NCBI RefSeq assembly: GCF_002355415.1
Contig: NZ_AP014936.1
Span: 868,001 to 932,000 of the forward strand
Length of the DNA: 64,000 nucleotides
Direction: 5' to 3'
Source: Sulfurifustis variabilis
GTDB lineage: Bacteria > Pseudomonadota > Gammaproteobacteria > Acidiferrobacterales > Sulfurifustaceae
This document shows positions 24,754-33,450 of the stretch, one piece after another. The notes beneath the pieces are model-generated. The model made no database searches. It was given only the letters and a program-made list of their open reading frames with translations, and was not told the DNA's origin. Made by a program: the position numbers and the translations under genes. Positions within the stretch are counted from its first letter, which is position 1, and each line of letters starts with the position of its first letter.

Positions 24754-27585
24754 ATGAAACTGAAACCTTGGTATGACGTAGTGAAGCCGCGCGAGGACTT
24801 GCGGGAGGGCAAGCCACTCGACGCTTCTGAATTCGCCGTTCATCTGGATAAGGTGCGCCTCGGAGACCAGGGCAATGCGCCAGAGGACTACAAGGACCCG
24901 CAACGGTTTTTCGACCGGACGTTCCTCACCGAGAATCTGGCGGGCCTGGGAGCAGAGGTAATGCGCAGGCTCAGTGGCATCACCACTGAGACAAGCGCCG
25001 TGTTCAACATGACCACGCAGTTCGGTGGCGGCAAGACCCACGCGCTGACCCTGCTCTATCATCTTGCACGGCATGGATCGGCCGGCAATGGTTGGCGAGG
25101 TGTCGCCAAGATTCTACAGCGGGCCGGCATTCCAACCGTTCCTGACCACTGCGCGGTCGCTGTCTTCGTCGGTACAGAGTTCGATTCCGTTACCGGTCGG
25201 GGGGGCGACGACGGGACACCGAGGCGTAGGACACCCTGGGGCGAGCTCGCTTGGCAATTGGGGGGCACGGAGTCCTTTGCCCATGTCGCCCAGCACGACG
25301 CGGAGTTCATCGAACCCAAGGGCGACGTGATCGGAAAGTTCCTGCCGGCGGATCGTCCCTGCCTGATCCTGATGGACGAGGTGCTGAACTACATCAGTAC
25401 CTACCGCGACCGGGGCTGGCACAACAAGCTTTATAACTTCATTCAAGCGCTGTCGGAAACAGTTCGCGGGCGCAACAACGCCGTCTTGGTTGGTTCGATT
25501 CCGGCCTCCGAGCTTTCCTACACGGACAAGGACCACGCCGACCAGCAGCGCCTGAAGAATCTACTGGACCGGCTCGGCAAGGCGGTGATCGTGTCGGTGG
25601 AGTCGGAAACCTCCGAGATCATCCGTCGCCGGCTATTCGAATGGGATGAGCGGGCCGTGACCTCGGATGGCCGAGTGATCCTGGACAAGCAGGCGGAGGA
25701 CACCTGCCGCGCCTATGCGGACTGGGTGCAAGAACATCGCCAGCAGTTGCCGAGCCTCATCAACCCCGACCTCGCCCGCGAGGAGTTTCGAGCAACCTAT
25801 CCATTTCACCCTATGGTGATTTCCGTCTTCGAGCGGAAGTGGCAGACCCTGCCGCGCTTTCAGCAGACGCGCGGCATCCTGCGCCTGTTGGCACTTTGGG
25901 TGTCCAGGGCCTACCAGGAGGGCTACAAGGGGGCGCAACGCGATCCCTTGATCACACTGGGTACCGCGCCACTCGATGACCCCATGTTCCGTGCTGCCGT
26001 GTTCGAGCAGCTTGGCGAGACCAAACTGGAGGCGGCGGTCACCACGGACATTGCCGGCAAGAAGGATGCCCATGCCGTCCGGCTTGATGCCGAGGCCATC
26101 GACGCGATCAAGAAGGCTAGGCTCCATCGCAAGGTTGCGGCCACGATCTTTTTCGAGTCGAACGGTGGGCAGGTTGGTGCGGAAGCGCAGGAGGCCAGCG
26201 TCCCCGAGATTCGGCTTGCTGTGGGGCAACCCGGTAGCGACATCGGCAACATAGAGACCGTGCTGGAGGCACTCACCGACGCTTGCTACTACCTGAACGT
26301 CGAAAAGACCCGGTACAAGTTCAGCCTGAAGGAAAACCTCAACAAGCGATTCGCAGACCGCCGCGCCACCGTCCAGGCCCCGCAAGTGGACGAGGAGGTT
26401 AAACGGGAGATTCAGAAGATATTCGCGCCGAAGGAATTCGTCGAACGAGTGTTCTTCCCCGAAAAGAGTATTCAGATTTCCGATCGCCCTGTGATCAGCT
26501 TTCTCATCGCCGACCTGGATCGGACGATGGAAGACGAGAAGGCAACCCGCCAGTTCGTGGAGCAGATGATCAGGGAATGCGGTACGACCGCGCGGACGTT
26601 CAAGAGCGCGCTGATCGGGGTGGTGCCGGATTCCGCTCAGTCCATGCGGGAGGAGGCCCGGAAACTTCTGGCCTGGCAGGCAATTCAAGACGACGCGGAC
26701 GATTTAAAGCTCGACGAAGCGCAGAAGAAGCAGCTCGCCGAGTACAGCCATAAGGCCAAACGTGATCTGAAGGAGTCCATCTGGCGCAGCTACAAACACC
26801 TGTTCCTGCTTGCCAAGGACAACACGGTGAAGATGGTCGATCTCGGGCTTGTTCATTCCAGTGCAGCGGACTCGCCTCTCTCCAACATCCTTAACCGGTT
26901 GTCCGCCGATGGCGACGTCGAGAAAGGAGTGAGCCCGAACTTTTTGGTGCGCAACTGGCCGCCCGCTTTCAAGGAATGGGCGACCAAGTCCGTTCGCGAC
27001 GCGTTCTACGCGTCACCCGTTTTTCCACGCCTATTGAACGCGGAGACGATCAAAGAAACGATCGCGCGCGGTGTCGAGAGCGGAATTCTCGCCTACGTGG
27101 GTAAAGGTACCTCCGGCAAGTATCAACCGTTCGCCTTCAATCAGAGCGTCAGCCCCGCCGACATCGAGTTCTCTGACGACATGTTTGTCATCACGGCGGA
27201 AACGGCGCGAGCCTATCTGGAGGGGCAAGCCGCACAACCTCCCGAGGGAGTTTCTGTAGGAGCAGGTGGCACGGGTGCTGGAGCTGCGACGGGAGGTGGC
27301 GTGGAGCCGGATGGCAAACCGATTGAGCTGCCTCCATCGGCACCGACACCGCCTGATGCGGGCCCAGCGAAGATAGCCGGCCTCAGATGGTCAGGCGAAG
27401 TGCCTCCGCAGAAATGGATGAATTTCTACACCAAGGTGCTCTCCCGCTTTGCCGCTACTGGAGGCCTGAAACTTACTGTCGAGGTTGACGTAAACCCACC
27501 CGACGGGTTCTCAAAACAGACCTATGAGGACACTCAAAACGCATTACGAGAATTGGGGCTCGATGATCGAGTGGCTGAAAAATGA
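24754..27585 (+). CDS. DUF499 (COG1483-like) AAA-type ATPase
   Basis: The 943-residue protein opens with MKLKPWYDVVKPREDLREG. It contains an unusual Walker A, TQFGGGKTHALTLL (GGGKTH at residues 91-96), and Walker B LILMDEV (Asp208, Glu209). These match DUF499 proteins, which accompany DUF1156 methylases. The C-terminal 200 residues include a Gly/Pro-rich linker and a final alpha/beta region (LRWSGEVPPQKWMNFYTKVL). It probably acts as the motor or regulator of the methylase/nuclease assembly. It starts nine bases after the previous gene's stop and is the last large gene of the operon. Confidence 0.9.
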   Translation: MKLKPWYDVVKPREDLREGKPLDASEFAVHLDKVRLGDQGNAPEDYKDPQRFFDRTFLTENLAGLGAEVMRRLSGITTETSAVFNMTTQFGGGKTHALTLLYHLARHGSAGNGWRGVAKILQRAGIPTVPDHCAVAVFVGTEFDSVTGRGGDDGTPRRRTPWGELAWQLGGTESFAHVAQHDAEFIEPKGDVIGKFLPADRPCLILMDEVLNYISTYRDRGWHNKLYNFIQALSETVRGRNNAVLVGSIPASELSYTDKDHADQQRLKNLLDRLGKAVIVSVESETSEIIRRRLFEWDERAVTSDGRVILDKQAEDTCRAYADWVQEHRQQLPSLINPDLAREEFRATYPFHPMVISVFERKWQTLPRFQQTRGILRLLALWVSRAYQEGYKGAQRDPLITLGTAPLDDPMFRAAVFEQLGETKLEAAVTTDIAGKKDAHAVRLDAEAIDAIKKARLHRKVAATIFFESNGGQVGAEAQEASVPEIRLAVGQPGSDIGNIETVLEALTDACYYLNVEKTRYKFSLKENLNKRFADRRATVQAPQVDEEVKREIQKIFAPKEFVERVFFPEKSIQISDRPVISFLIADLDRTMEDEKATRQFVEQMIRECGTTARTFKSALIGVVPDSAQSMREEARKLLAWQAIQDDADDLKLDEAQKKQLAEYSHKAKRDLKESIWRSYKHLFLLAKDNTVKMVDLGLVHSSAADSPLSNILNRLSADGDVEKGVSPNFLVRNWPPAFKEWATKSVRDAFYASPVFPRLLNAETIKETIARGVESGILAYVGKGTSGKYQPFAFNQSVSPADIEFSDDMFVITAETARAYLEGQAAQPPEGVSVGAGGTGAGAATGGGVEPDGKPIELPPSAPTPPDAGPAKIAGLRWSGEVPPQKWMNFYTKVLSRFAATGGLKLTVEVDVNPPDGFSKQTYEDTQNALRELGLDDRVAEK

Positions 27586-27767
27586 CCATTGGGTGCGCGT
27601 ATCGATTTGCAGCTGATCCGCGTCGGACCCGCCCAAACGGGCGAACGCGCGAACTAGCTGTCTCCGATAGGCTGGTGTCGGAGCTGGGAAGCGCGTTTTT
27701 CGATCAGAAAAAGGCCTTCAGGGAGGAGCAGAACAAATTCGCGGTGAGATCCCGCAGTTTGATATAG
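27582..27767 (+). CDS. Possible short ORF overlapping the end of the DUF499 gene
   Basis: A 61-residue frame starts at an ATGA overlap with the DUF499 stop and ends with SELGSAFFDQKKAFREEQNKFAVRS. The overlap is typical of coupled operon genes and the second half looks protein-like. The first half is Arg/Pro-rich and weak. It could be a short real gene, a decayed one, or chance. Confidence 0.25.
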   Translation: MTIGCAYRFAADPRRTRPNGRTRELAVSDRLVSELGSAFFDQKKAFREEQNKFAVRSRSLI

Positions 27768-27804
27768 GGGCTGCTCTGTGGTTTTTAAAAAAGACGAATA
27801 GCCA

Positions 27805-28176
27805 ATGGCAAAGAAGAAGGCAATCATTCACCGCTACGATAATCTGCCCGATATCTTGGCGGTCGAAAAGAATGGCTGCAGCGAAGTATACAAGCGAAGT
27901 CGTGACGACGATTTCGAACTCGTCATCGTAGTGCCGACAACGAGGGCGCGTACGCAAAAAGCGGTCGTTGCTGATGCCGCAAGTCGACAGTACAGACCGC
28001 CGCGCGCTCGACCTTGGCCAGGACGGCCAGACGCATATCCGGTACGAGTTGACGTTAGGAACGTACGATACACCACTCTCAGCAAAGTTCGCGATGCTAT
28101 GAAGAAAGCCGGCGAGTCCTGGGCGGCCGCTTGGGTTATCAAGAGCGTAATGTTGGAAGAAAACGACCTATTCTGA
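27805..28176 (+). CDS. Hypothetical protein at the end of the defence island
   Basis: The 123-residue protein has a Lys-rich start (MAKKKAIIHRYDNLPDIL), a strand-rich segment (DDFELVIVVPTTRAR) and a compact C-terminal motif (PWPGRPDAYPVRVDVRNVRYTT, then AMKKAGESWAAAWVIKSVML). The pattern of a PWPGxPxxYPVRVDV strand followed by a helix is distinctive, but I do not recognise the family. A small modified-base reader would be one idea; nothing proves it. It lies 219 bases after the DUF499 gene on the same strand, with a purine-rich leader (AATAGCCAATGG) and no strong ribosome site. Confidence 0.6.
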   Translation: MAKKKAIIHRYDNLPDILAVEKNGCSEVYKRSRDDDFELVIVVPTTRARTQKAVVADAASRQYRPPRARPWPGRPDAYPVRVDVRNVRYTTLSKVRDAMKKAGESWAAAWVIKSVMLEENDLF

Positions 28177-28522
28177 GGCGAGTGTGTCCCTGAGAAGCGA
28201 AACAAAAAATACGCTGGTATCGGGTCTCACAATACTATTTTAGTGGCCGACTCAAAACAATTAGAGGAATCAGCACCTAGCAGGACATCGGTCGAACAAA
28301 GCTTGATATCGCGCTGCCCGTCGTTTCACTGCGCTGATCTGGCCGCAGTGGTTTAGAGCAGATAACCGCCCTCTGTGCGTTCGAGTTTTCTTCGGGAGAA
28401 GAAACAAGAGCGGGCTAAACCGGGTCAGAGAGCAAAATCCGCTAATATTCGCCCGCCGCAGCCCGGACCAATAATAACTAGCGCCCGATGAACAATCGGT
28501 CGTCACAGGGAGGTAGGTTCCA
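28177..28522. other. AT-richer intergenic region at the right island edge
   Basis: No gene is visible. A small inverted repeat TTTCTTC-GGGA-GAAGAAA lies at 28387-28404. The sequence is visibly less GC-rich than the core. It runs into a transposase relic at 28523. Confidence 0.4.
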
Positions 28523-28665
28523 ATGGCCCGCAAGCCGCGCTTCATCCGGCCCCGGGTTCTTCAACACGTCATCCAGCGCGGTAACAACCGCGAGCCGTGC
28601 TTCTACGCCGAGGCTGACGCCCCGGCGATTACCTCTGGTCGAGCTTCCAACCCGGCTTCAGCGGA
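28523..28665 (+). pseudogene. Decayed REP-associated (Y1-type) transposase
   Basis: The first 33 codons read MARKPRFIRPRVLQHVIQRG then NNREPCFYAEAD, the conserved N-terminus of REP-associated tyrosine transposases. The frame then meets a second family motif in another frame (PGDYLWSSF at about 28618-28645), which normally lies near the middle of the protein. So the gene lost its central part and is out of frame. Repeated AGTACRAAAGTC motifs follow at about 28667-28700. It marks the right boundary of the island. Confidence 0.75.
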
Positions 28666-28928
28666 TAGTACAAAAGTCCTCCCGGTAGTACGAAAGTCTT
28701 ATTTAGTGCTTGCCGTCGCGGGTGTCTAATCATGGCGCGGGTGGAGCACGCAGCCAGGTAACGGCCCCCGTGAAGGCACCACGCTTTCCGGCCGCACATA
28801 AGAAAAAAAGTGCATGCACCGCATGAAATCCGCCTCGTTTATGGCTTTACCGTGCTTCTGAGAGCGCTGCCGAGCATCGCTTGCCGAACGACGTTCGGTG
28901 GGCCTCGACTAATGGGAGAGAAACAACA

Positions 28929-30014
28929 ATGAGACTTCCAACGATCGCATCGACGTTCCTGGCTGCGCTGGCGCTCGCACCCGATGCTGCGCTATCGGGG
29001 GCTGCCCATCCTGCCTCGCCGCAAAAAACCGGGCAGATTGAATTGCAGGTGAATTACTGTCGAGGCAATACCGGCCTGATGGCGCACCTGCCGGGAACCA
29101 ATCAACAGGTCATTCTGGGGCAGAACGGCACGGGCATTTTCTACTTCGTCGTGCCCGGAACGTACACGTTGACCATCGAGATCCCCGGTCGGCAGCCGCA
29201 CACCATCCAGAACGTCGTGGTCCAGGACAATACGATCACGCAAGTCTCCGAAAGCTTCTGCGTGGACAATGACGGCGACGGCTACTCCGAACTGGAAGAC
29301 TGCAACGACAACAACGTCACGATCAATCCGGCAGCCGCTGAAACCTGCGACGGCGTCGACAACAACTGCAATGCTCAAACGGACGAGGGATGTCAGTTCT
29401 GCACGGATGCAGACAACGACGGTTTCTATGCGCAGGCGGGATGCGGGAGCGCGGTCGACTGCGATGACCACAACGCCACCACGTCGCCTGGCGCCCTGGA
29501 GCACAGCTGTGACGGCAAGGATAATGACTGCGATGGCAGAATCGACGAGACCTTCGACAAGGAGTCGGACCCGAACCATTGCGGGGCGTGTTTCAACGTC
29601 TGCTCGTTTCCCAATGCCGCTGCCGTCTGCTCGAATGGCACATGCGGGCTCGCTTCGTGCATGCCGGGATTTTCCGATTGCGACGGCAACCCGCAAAACG
29701 GCTGTGAAGCCGGCGTGTCGAATGACCCGGGTAACTGCGGGGCGTGCGGCAACGTTTGCCCCTCCGGGTGGTCCTGCAACGCCGGCCAATGCACCGCGCA
29801 GTGCACCGGGGACGTCAACTGTCCCTATCAGGATTTCTGCGATACGACCCTCACCTGTCAGCGCGACCTTCTGGACGGCGGCGCCTGCAACCGCAATTCG
29901 CAGTGTGTGAGCGCCAACTGCGAGTTCGGAACCTGCCAGGCCGCATGCCCGACGGGCACGCACCGCTGTGAGTCGGGCGGGACGTGCATTCCGGATGCTA
30001 TTCCGTGTCTCTAG
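28929..30014 (+). CDS. MopE-like cysteine-rich secreted protein with metal-binding motifs
   Basis: The 361-residue protein has a signal peptide (about residues 1-24) and a beta-rich N-terminal domain. Repeats of the MopE-type 'putative metal-binding motif' follow (VDNDGDGYSELEDCNDNN, TCDGVDNNCN, TDADNDGFY, CDGKDNDCDGRIDE). The rest is a Cys-rich region of CxxxCxx units with about 30 cysteines overall. Related proteins are outer-membrane or secreted and can bind calcium or copper. The start is ATG at 28929. The end overlaps the next gene, a DsbA-like oxidoreductase, which suits a protein needing many disulfides. Confidence 0.85.
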   Translation: MRLPTIASTFLAALALAPDAALSGAAHPASPQKTGQIELQVNYCRGNTGLMAHLPGTNQQVILGQNGTGIFYFVVPGTYTLTIEIPGRQPHTIQNVVVQDNTITQVSESFCVDNDGDGYSELEDCNDNNVTINPAAAETCDGVDNNCNAQTDEGCQFCTDADNDGFYAQAGCGSAVDCDDHNATTSPGALEHSCDGKDNDCDGRIDETFDKESDPNHCGACFNVCSFPNAAAVCSNGTCGLASCMPGFSDCDGNPQNGCEAGVSNDPGNCGACGNVCPSGWSCNAGQCTAQCTGDVNCPYQDFCDTTLTCQRDLLDGGACNRNSQCVSANCEFGTCQAACPTGTHRCESGGTCIPDAIPCL

Positions 30015-30751
30015 GCGCGCGGTCGATCGGTGCTCTGGCGGCGGCGATGTTGCTCGCTGCCGGTGGGGTGGCGGCCGAGGGAATCACCGAGCAGCAGGCG
30101 GACGACATCCTGAACGAGCTGCGGGCGATCCGCCGGGTGCTCGAGCGCCAGCAGGAGCCCGAGCAACCCCAGGCGCGCCCGCCGGCAGACCAGAAGGTGA
30201 GCATCGAGTTTGCGCCGGGCGGCTATTCACTCGGGCGCGCGGATGCGCCGGTGGTCATGGTCGAATACGCAGATTACCAGTGCCCGTTCTGTCGTCAGTA
30301 CCACCAGACCACCTTCGAGCAGATCAAGAGGAACTACGTGGACACCGGGCGGGTGCGCTACGTGAGCCGCGATTTTCCGCTCGCCTTCCATGAACACGCG
30401 CGCGGCGCCGCCCTGGCCGCGCGCTGTGCCGGAGAGCAGGGCCGGTTCTGGGAGCTTCGCCATGCCATGATCGCGAACGCGAACCAGGTAAAAGCCGAAA
30501 ACATTTTCGCGTACGCCGGCGATCTCGGTCTGGACATGGACCGATTTCGCGGCTGCCTGGAATCCGGGCGCTACGGCGAGAAGGTGGAGCGCGATGTGGC
30601 CGAAGGCAGAGCGGCGGGCGTATCCGGAACGCCCTCGTTCGTGCTTGGCCGGCTCAATGGCGACCGGCTCGAGGGTATCCGGATAGTCGGCGCAATGCCG
30701 TATCAAGCCTTTGCATCCAGGCTTGAAGAGGCGATCGAGCAGAGTCGGTGA
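30005..30751 (+). CDS. DsbA-family thiol:disulfide oxidoreductase
   Basis: The product has a signal peptide (SIGALAAAMLLAAGGVAAEG). A short coiled helix with Gln/Pro follows, then a thioredoxin-fold domain with CPFC (Cys93, Cys96 in a start at 30005) and a cis-Pro loop VSGTPSFVLG. A family of such DsbA-like proteins (for example BdbD and DsbA-like YyaL neighbours) makes or reduces disulfides in the periplasm. GTG at 30005 is preferred over the GTG at 29984; both overlap the upstream Cys-rich gene, so translation is coupled. Confidence 0.88.
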   Translation: MSLGARSIGALAAAMLLAAGGVAAEGITEQQADDILNELRAIRRVLERQQEPEQPQARPPADQKVSIEFAPGGYSLGRADAPVVMVEYADYQCPFCRQYHQTTFEQIKRNYVDTGRVRYVSRDFPLAFHEHARGAALAARCAGEQGRFWELRHAMIANANQVKAENIFAYAGDLGLDMDRFRGCLESGRYGEKVERDVAEGRAAGVSGTPSFVLGRLNGDRLEGIRIVGAMPYQAFASRLEEAIEQSR

Positions 30752-31107
30752 CGTTAAACCGGACGTTTGTTCGGCCCTGAACAGCGGGGTCGGATCTCAG
30801 AAATTGAGGAAGGCGTTTTCGAGTCGGCTAAGCGTGGTCCGGCCTGTCCGCGCTTTTTCGCGAGCTGCTCCTGCGTCATATCCCGCGTCTGGCTTTCAAG
30901 TTCTGAGCCAGTCGCTCCTGTTCCGGTGCCTCCCAGCGTACTGCCTGGAAAGGGAGCAACCGGGGGCTGACTCTGGCTACATTCGTAGCCGAAACAAAAA
31001 CAGGCAGTCGACGGCGTGTAGCTCCGGGCCGAGGACCTGCGGGCCGGGTAGCGCGCCGTTTACTTATGATGGGCTGCCCATAGCCCATTCCCGAGCCGGT
31101 CGCCGCG
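30752..31107. other. Intergenic region, no gene seen
   Basis: I find no convincing gene in this stretch. A segment around 30788-30810 (GGGTCGGATCTCAGAAATTGA) resembles sequences seen beside REP elements, but it is single-copy here. Frames on both strands read as Arg/Ser/Cys-rich noise. Confidence 0.3.
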
Positions 31108-32439
31108 ATGATACGGAAGCGAAACAACCTCTCCTTCAACCACGAGCTCACGTTCGGAACCCGACGCAGGAGGATCAGGGCGCCCTGGGTGCTCTCGGGG
31201 TTGGTGGTGGCCGGCGGCCTGGCTTACGCCGTTTCGCGGGAGATGCCGCCGGCCGCACCGGAACCGATGCCGTTTCCGACAGCCGCGGAACTCGCCGTGG
31301 CTCCGGCGCCGGCGCCCGAGCCTCCGCCGGTAAGAAAGGTCGATATCGATTATGTCGTGAAGCCCAAGGACTCGCTGGGCTCGATCTTCACGGCGCTGCA
31401 GATCGACGTCGCCGAGCTTCGCGCGATGTTAAGCGACCCGGCCGTGCAGGAGCGGTTCAAGGTGCTCAAGCCCGGCGACCGGCTCACCATCACCCTCAAG
31501 AACGGCGTGCTGGATGGGCTTCAGCGTCGGATCAGCGAGACGGAGGTGCTGACCGTGACGCGCGCGGAGAGCGGCTTCACCGCGAAGGTCGTCGAGACGC
31601 CGATCGAGACCCAGACGGCCCAGGTGCGCGGGACGATCAACGCCTCCCTCTTCGTCGCCGGCCGCGCGGTCGGTCTGTCGCCGGAGATGCTTCAGCAACT
31701 CGCGACCGACATCTTCGGGTGGCAGGTCGACTTCGCCCGCGACATCCGCCCGGGCGATCGCTTCAACGTCGTGTTCGAGCAGAAGTACCGCAACGGCGAG
31801 TATCTCGGCGACGGGCGCATCGTGGCCGCCGAGCTCACGAGCAACGGCGAGACCCATCGGGCGGTTCGCTACACCTCGAGCGACGGCAAGATCGACGACT
31901 ACTTCACGCCGGAGGGCCAGAGCGTGCGCCGCCAGTTCCTGCGCACGCCGATCGACTTCACGCGCGTGAGCCCGAGCTCCCACGACGAGCGTCAGCCGGT
32001 CATCACGACGCTGCGCGAGAACCAGGGGATCGACTATCCCGCGGCCATCGGCACGGCGGTCATGGCGGCCGCCGACGGCCGGGTCAAGGTCCTGGGCGAA
32101 CGCGGCGAGTACGGCAACACCGTGATCGTCGTCCACGGCGGCGGCCGTTCCACGCTTTACGCACACCTCTCGGGCTTCGCCCGCGGCCTGGCGCCCGAGC
32201 AGCTAGTGAAGCAGGGCGAGATCATCGGCTACGTGGGCAACACCGGCGCCGCGACCGCCCCGCATCTGCACTACGAGTATCGCGTCAACGGGGCTCACGC
32301 GGCGCCCGGCACGGGCGAGCCGGAGGCAGCCTCGATTCCTCCGGAGTATCTCGCCGACTTCCAGGCGAAATCAGAGGCCCTGCTCGCGAGCCTCGAGCAG
32401 CCGGGCGAAGCGGTCGTGACCGCGTTGCTATCCGACTGA
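31108..32439 (+). CDS. M23-type peptidoglycan protein with degenerate zinc site
   Basis: The 443-residue protein has one N-terminal membrane helix (about residues 25-45), a Pro/Ala-rich linker, an OapA/LysM-like domain (VKPKDSLGSIFTALQ) and a C-terminal M23 (LytM) domain. In active M23 enzymes the first zinc ligand is the His of HxxxD. Here that site reads NQGID (Asn305...Asp309). The preceding RxHPV element is RQPV, losing another His. YAHLSG (His353) and HLHYE (His386/388) remain. It is therefore probably an inactive activator or scaffold protein like EnvC or NlpD. The start is the ATG at 31108. Confidence 0.85.
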   Translation: MIRKRNNLSFNHELTFGTRRRRIRAPWVLSGLVVAGGLAYAVSREMPPAAPEPMPFPTAAELAVAPAPAPEPPPVRKVDIDYVVKPKDSLGSIFTALQIDVAELRAMLSDPAVQERFKVLKPGDRLTITLKNGVLDGLQRRISETEVLTVTRAESGFTAKVVETPIETQTAQVRGTINASLFVAGRAVGLSPEMLQQLATDIFGWQVDFARDIRPGDRFNVVFEQKYRNGEYLGDGRIVAAELTSNGETHRAVRYTSSDGKIDDYFTPEGQSVRRQFLRTPIDFTRVSPSSHDERQPVITTLRENQGIDYPAAIGTAVMAAADGRVKVLGERGEYGNTVIVVHGGGRSTLYAHLSGFARGLAPEQLVKQGEIIGYVGNTGAATAPHLHYEYRVNGAHAAPGTGEPEAASIPPEYLADFQAKSEALLASLEQPGEAVVTALLSD

Positions 32440-32647
32440 GCCGCCTGGTCCGAAGGTCGCCGTGGCGTTGCCTGAAGTCCGGGCTGCGGCCATGGCGCCT
32501 CTGTATGAGGCGAGACCTGAACGTCCGGCTCCAATCCATGCCCCCAGGCAATAGGGCGGGGCGATGCCGATCTCAAAAGCGCCTTTGCCAAGGGCCGGGC
32601 GGGCGGCAAAATAGGCCGGTTCAACAACAACAGACGGAGCTTCAAAA

Positions 32648-32956
32648 ATGAAACCTGCGTCCACCGTCATCCGCCAACTGTTCGTGGCCGTGCTCGTAGC
32701 CGGCCTGCTGGGCTGTGCCGGCGCCGGCCAGACGACCGGCGAGTTTGTCGACGACTCGAGCATCACCACCAAGGTGAAGACCAAGCTGTTCAACGACCCG
32801 GCCACGAGCGGGTGGCAAATCTCGGTCCGGACCGATGGGGGCGTGGTTTATCTGACCGGCGTTGTCGCCTCGGCGACGGAAAAAGCCCGTGCCGGCGAGC
32901 TCGCGCGCAGTGTGGCCGGCGTGAAGTCTGTGCGAAACGAACTGACCGTGAAGTAG
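32648..32956 (+). CDS. BON-domain lipoprotein
   Basis: The 102-residue product has a lipoprotein signal with lipobox LLGC (Cys23). One BON domain follows (DDSSITTKVKTKLFNDP to VAGVKSVRNELTVK). BON domains bind phospholipid or membrane surfaces. The OsmY family has two; this single-domain lipoprotein is a common short form in proteobacteria. The leader contains GACGGAGC upstream of the ATG. It is monocistronic. Confidence 0.9.
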   Translation: MKPASTVIRQLFVAVLVAGLLGCAGAGQTTGEFVDDSSITTKVKTKLFNDPATSGWQISVRTDGGVVYLTGVVASATEKARAGELARSVAGVKSVRNELTVK

Positions 32957-33086
32957 CGCGGAAGGATGTAAGCCGGGCTGATCCGGGCCGGACCCGCGGA
33001 ACCGGACAATCAGGGACAATTTTCGAACCCTGGCTACTGCTTATCCCGAACTTCTTCGCAACCTGGTCGCCTTGCGGGTCTAACCG

Positions 33087-33314
33087 CTACACGTTCTTTA
33101 GTAGGTTGCCTGGCGGAATACCTAGCGCTTTTGCCAGGCGCACGATATTGAGCACGGATATATTCCGCTCACCCCGCTCGACTCCCCCCACGTAGGTTCG
33201 GTCCAGGTCAGCAAGTTCGGCCAAGGCTTCTTGGGAAAGTTCGGCCTTGAGGCGTTCGGCTCTCAAGGTCGCGCCGAATTGCTTGAGGATCTTGGTTTCG
33301 GACGGTGTGCTCAT
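33087..33314 (-). CDS. XRE-type DNA-binding regulator
   Basis: The 75-residue protein is a single helix-turn-helix domain. The recognition region reads LSQEALAELADLDRTYVGGVERGERNISVLNIVRLAKALG, as in Cro/C1-type and restriction controller proteins. The ATG at 33314 is chosen over a GTG at 33320. It is divergent from the csrA-like gene and shares a 136-base regulatory interval with repeated GACTAT motifs, so it may regulate itself and csrA. It is not next to any visible restriction gene. Confidence 0.85.
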   Translation of the reverse strand: MSTPSETKILKQFGATLRAERLKAELSQEALAELADLDRTYVGGVERGERNISVLNIVRLAKALGIPPGNLLKNV

Positions 33315-33354
33315 CGCCACGGGCTCGAATCGGCGAGTAGCTAACCGGACCGAT

Positions 33355-33423
33355 GACTATGGTTCCACGGACTATAAGTACCATTCCGTTGCCGGGTAAA
33401 TCCGGGCAAGCTATGATGACTAT
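33355..33423. promoter_or_regulatory. Three GACTAT-type repeats between divergent XRE and csrA-like genes
   Basis: Copies read GACTATGGTTCC (33355-33366), GACTATAAGTACC (33370-33382) and GACTATAGGTATC (33418-33430). The first two are 15 bases apart; the third overlaps the -10 box of the csrA promoter. Repeated half-sites like this suit binding of the neighbouring XRE regulator. It is an inference from spacing and position. Confidence 0.4.
33389..33417 (+). promoter_or_regulatory. Probable sigma-70 promoter for the csrA-like gene
   Basis: A -35 box TTGCCG (33389-33394), a 17-base spacer and a -10 box TATGAT (33412-33417) lie 33 bases before the csrA ATG. The fit to the consensus is good, and the box overlaps a GACTAT repeat. 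Confidence 0.55.
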
Positions 33424-33450
33424 AGGTATCAATGCGGAAGGGGAGGGAGG

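Noticed and set aside
30752-31107. Possible short transposase or protein relic
   Set aside because: No frame on either strand reads like a known family. The GGGTCGGATCTCAGAAATTG similarity to REP flanks is weak and single-copy.
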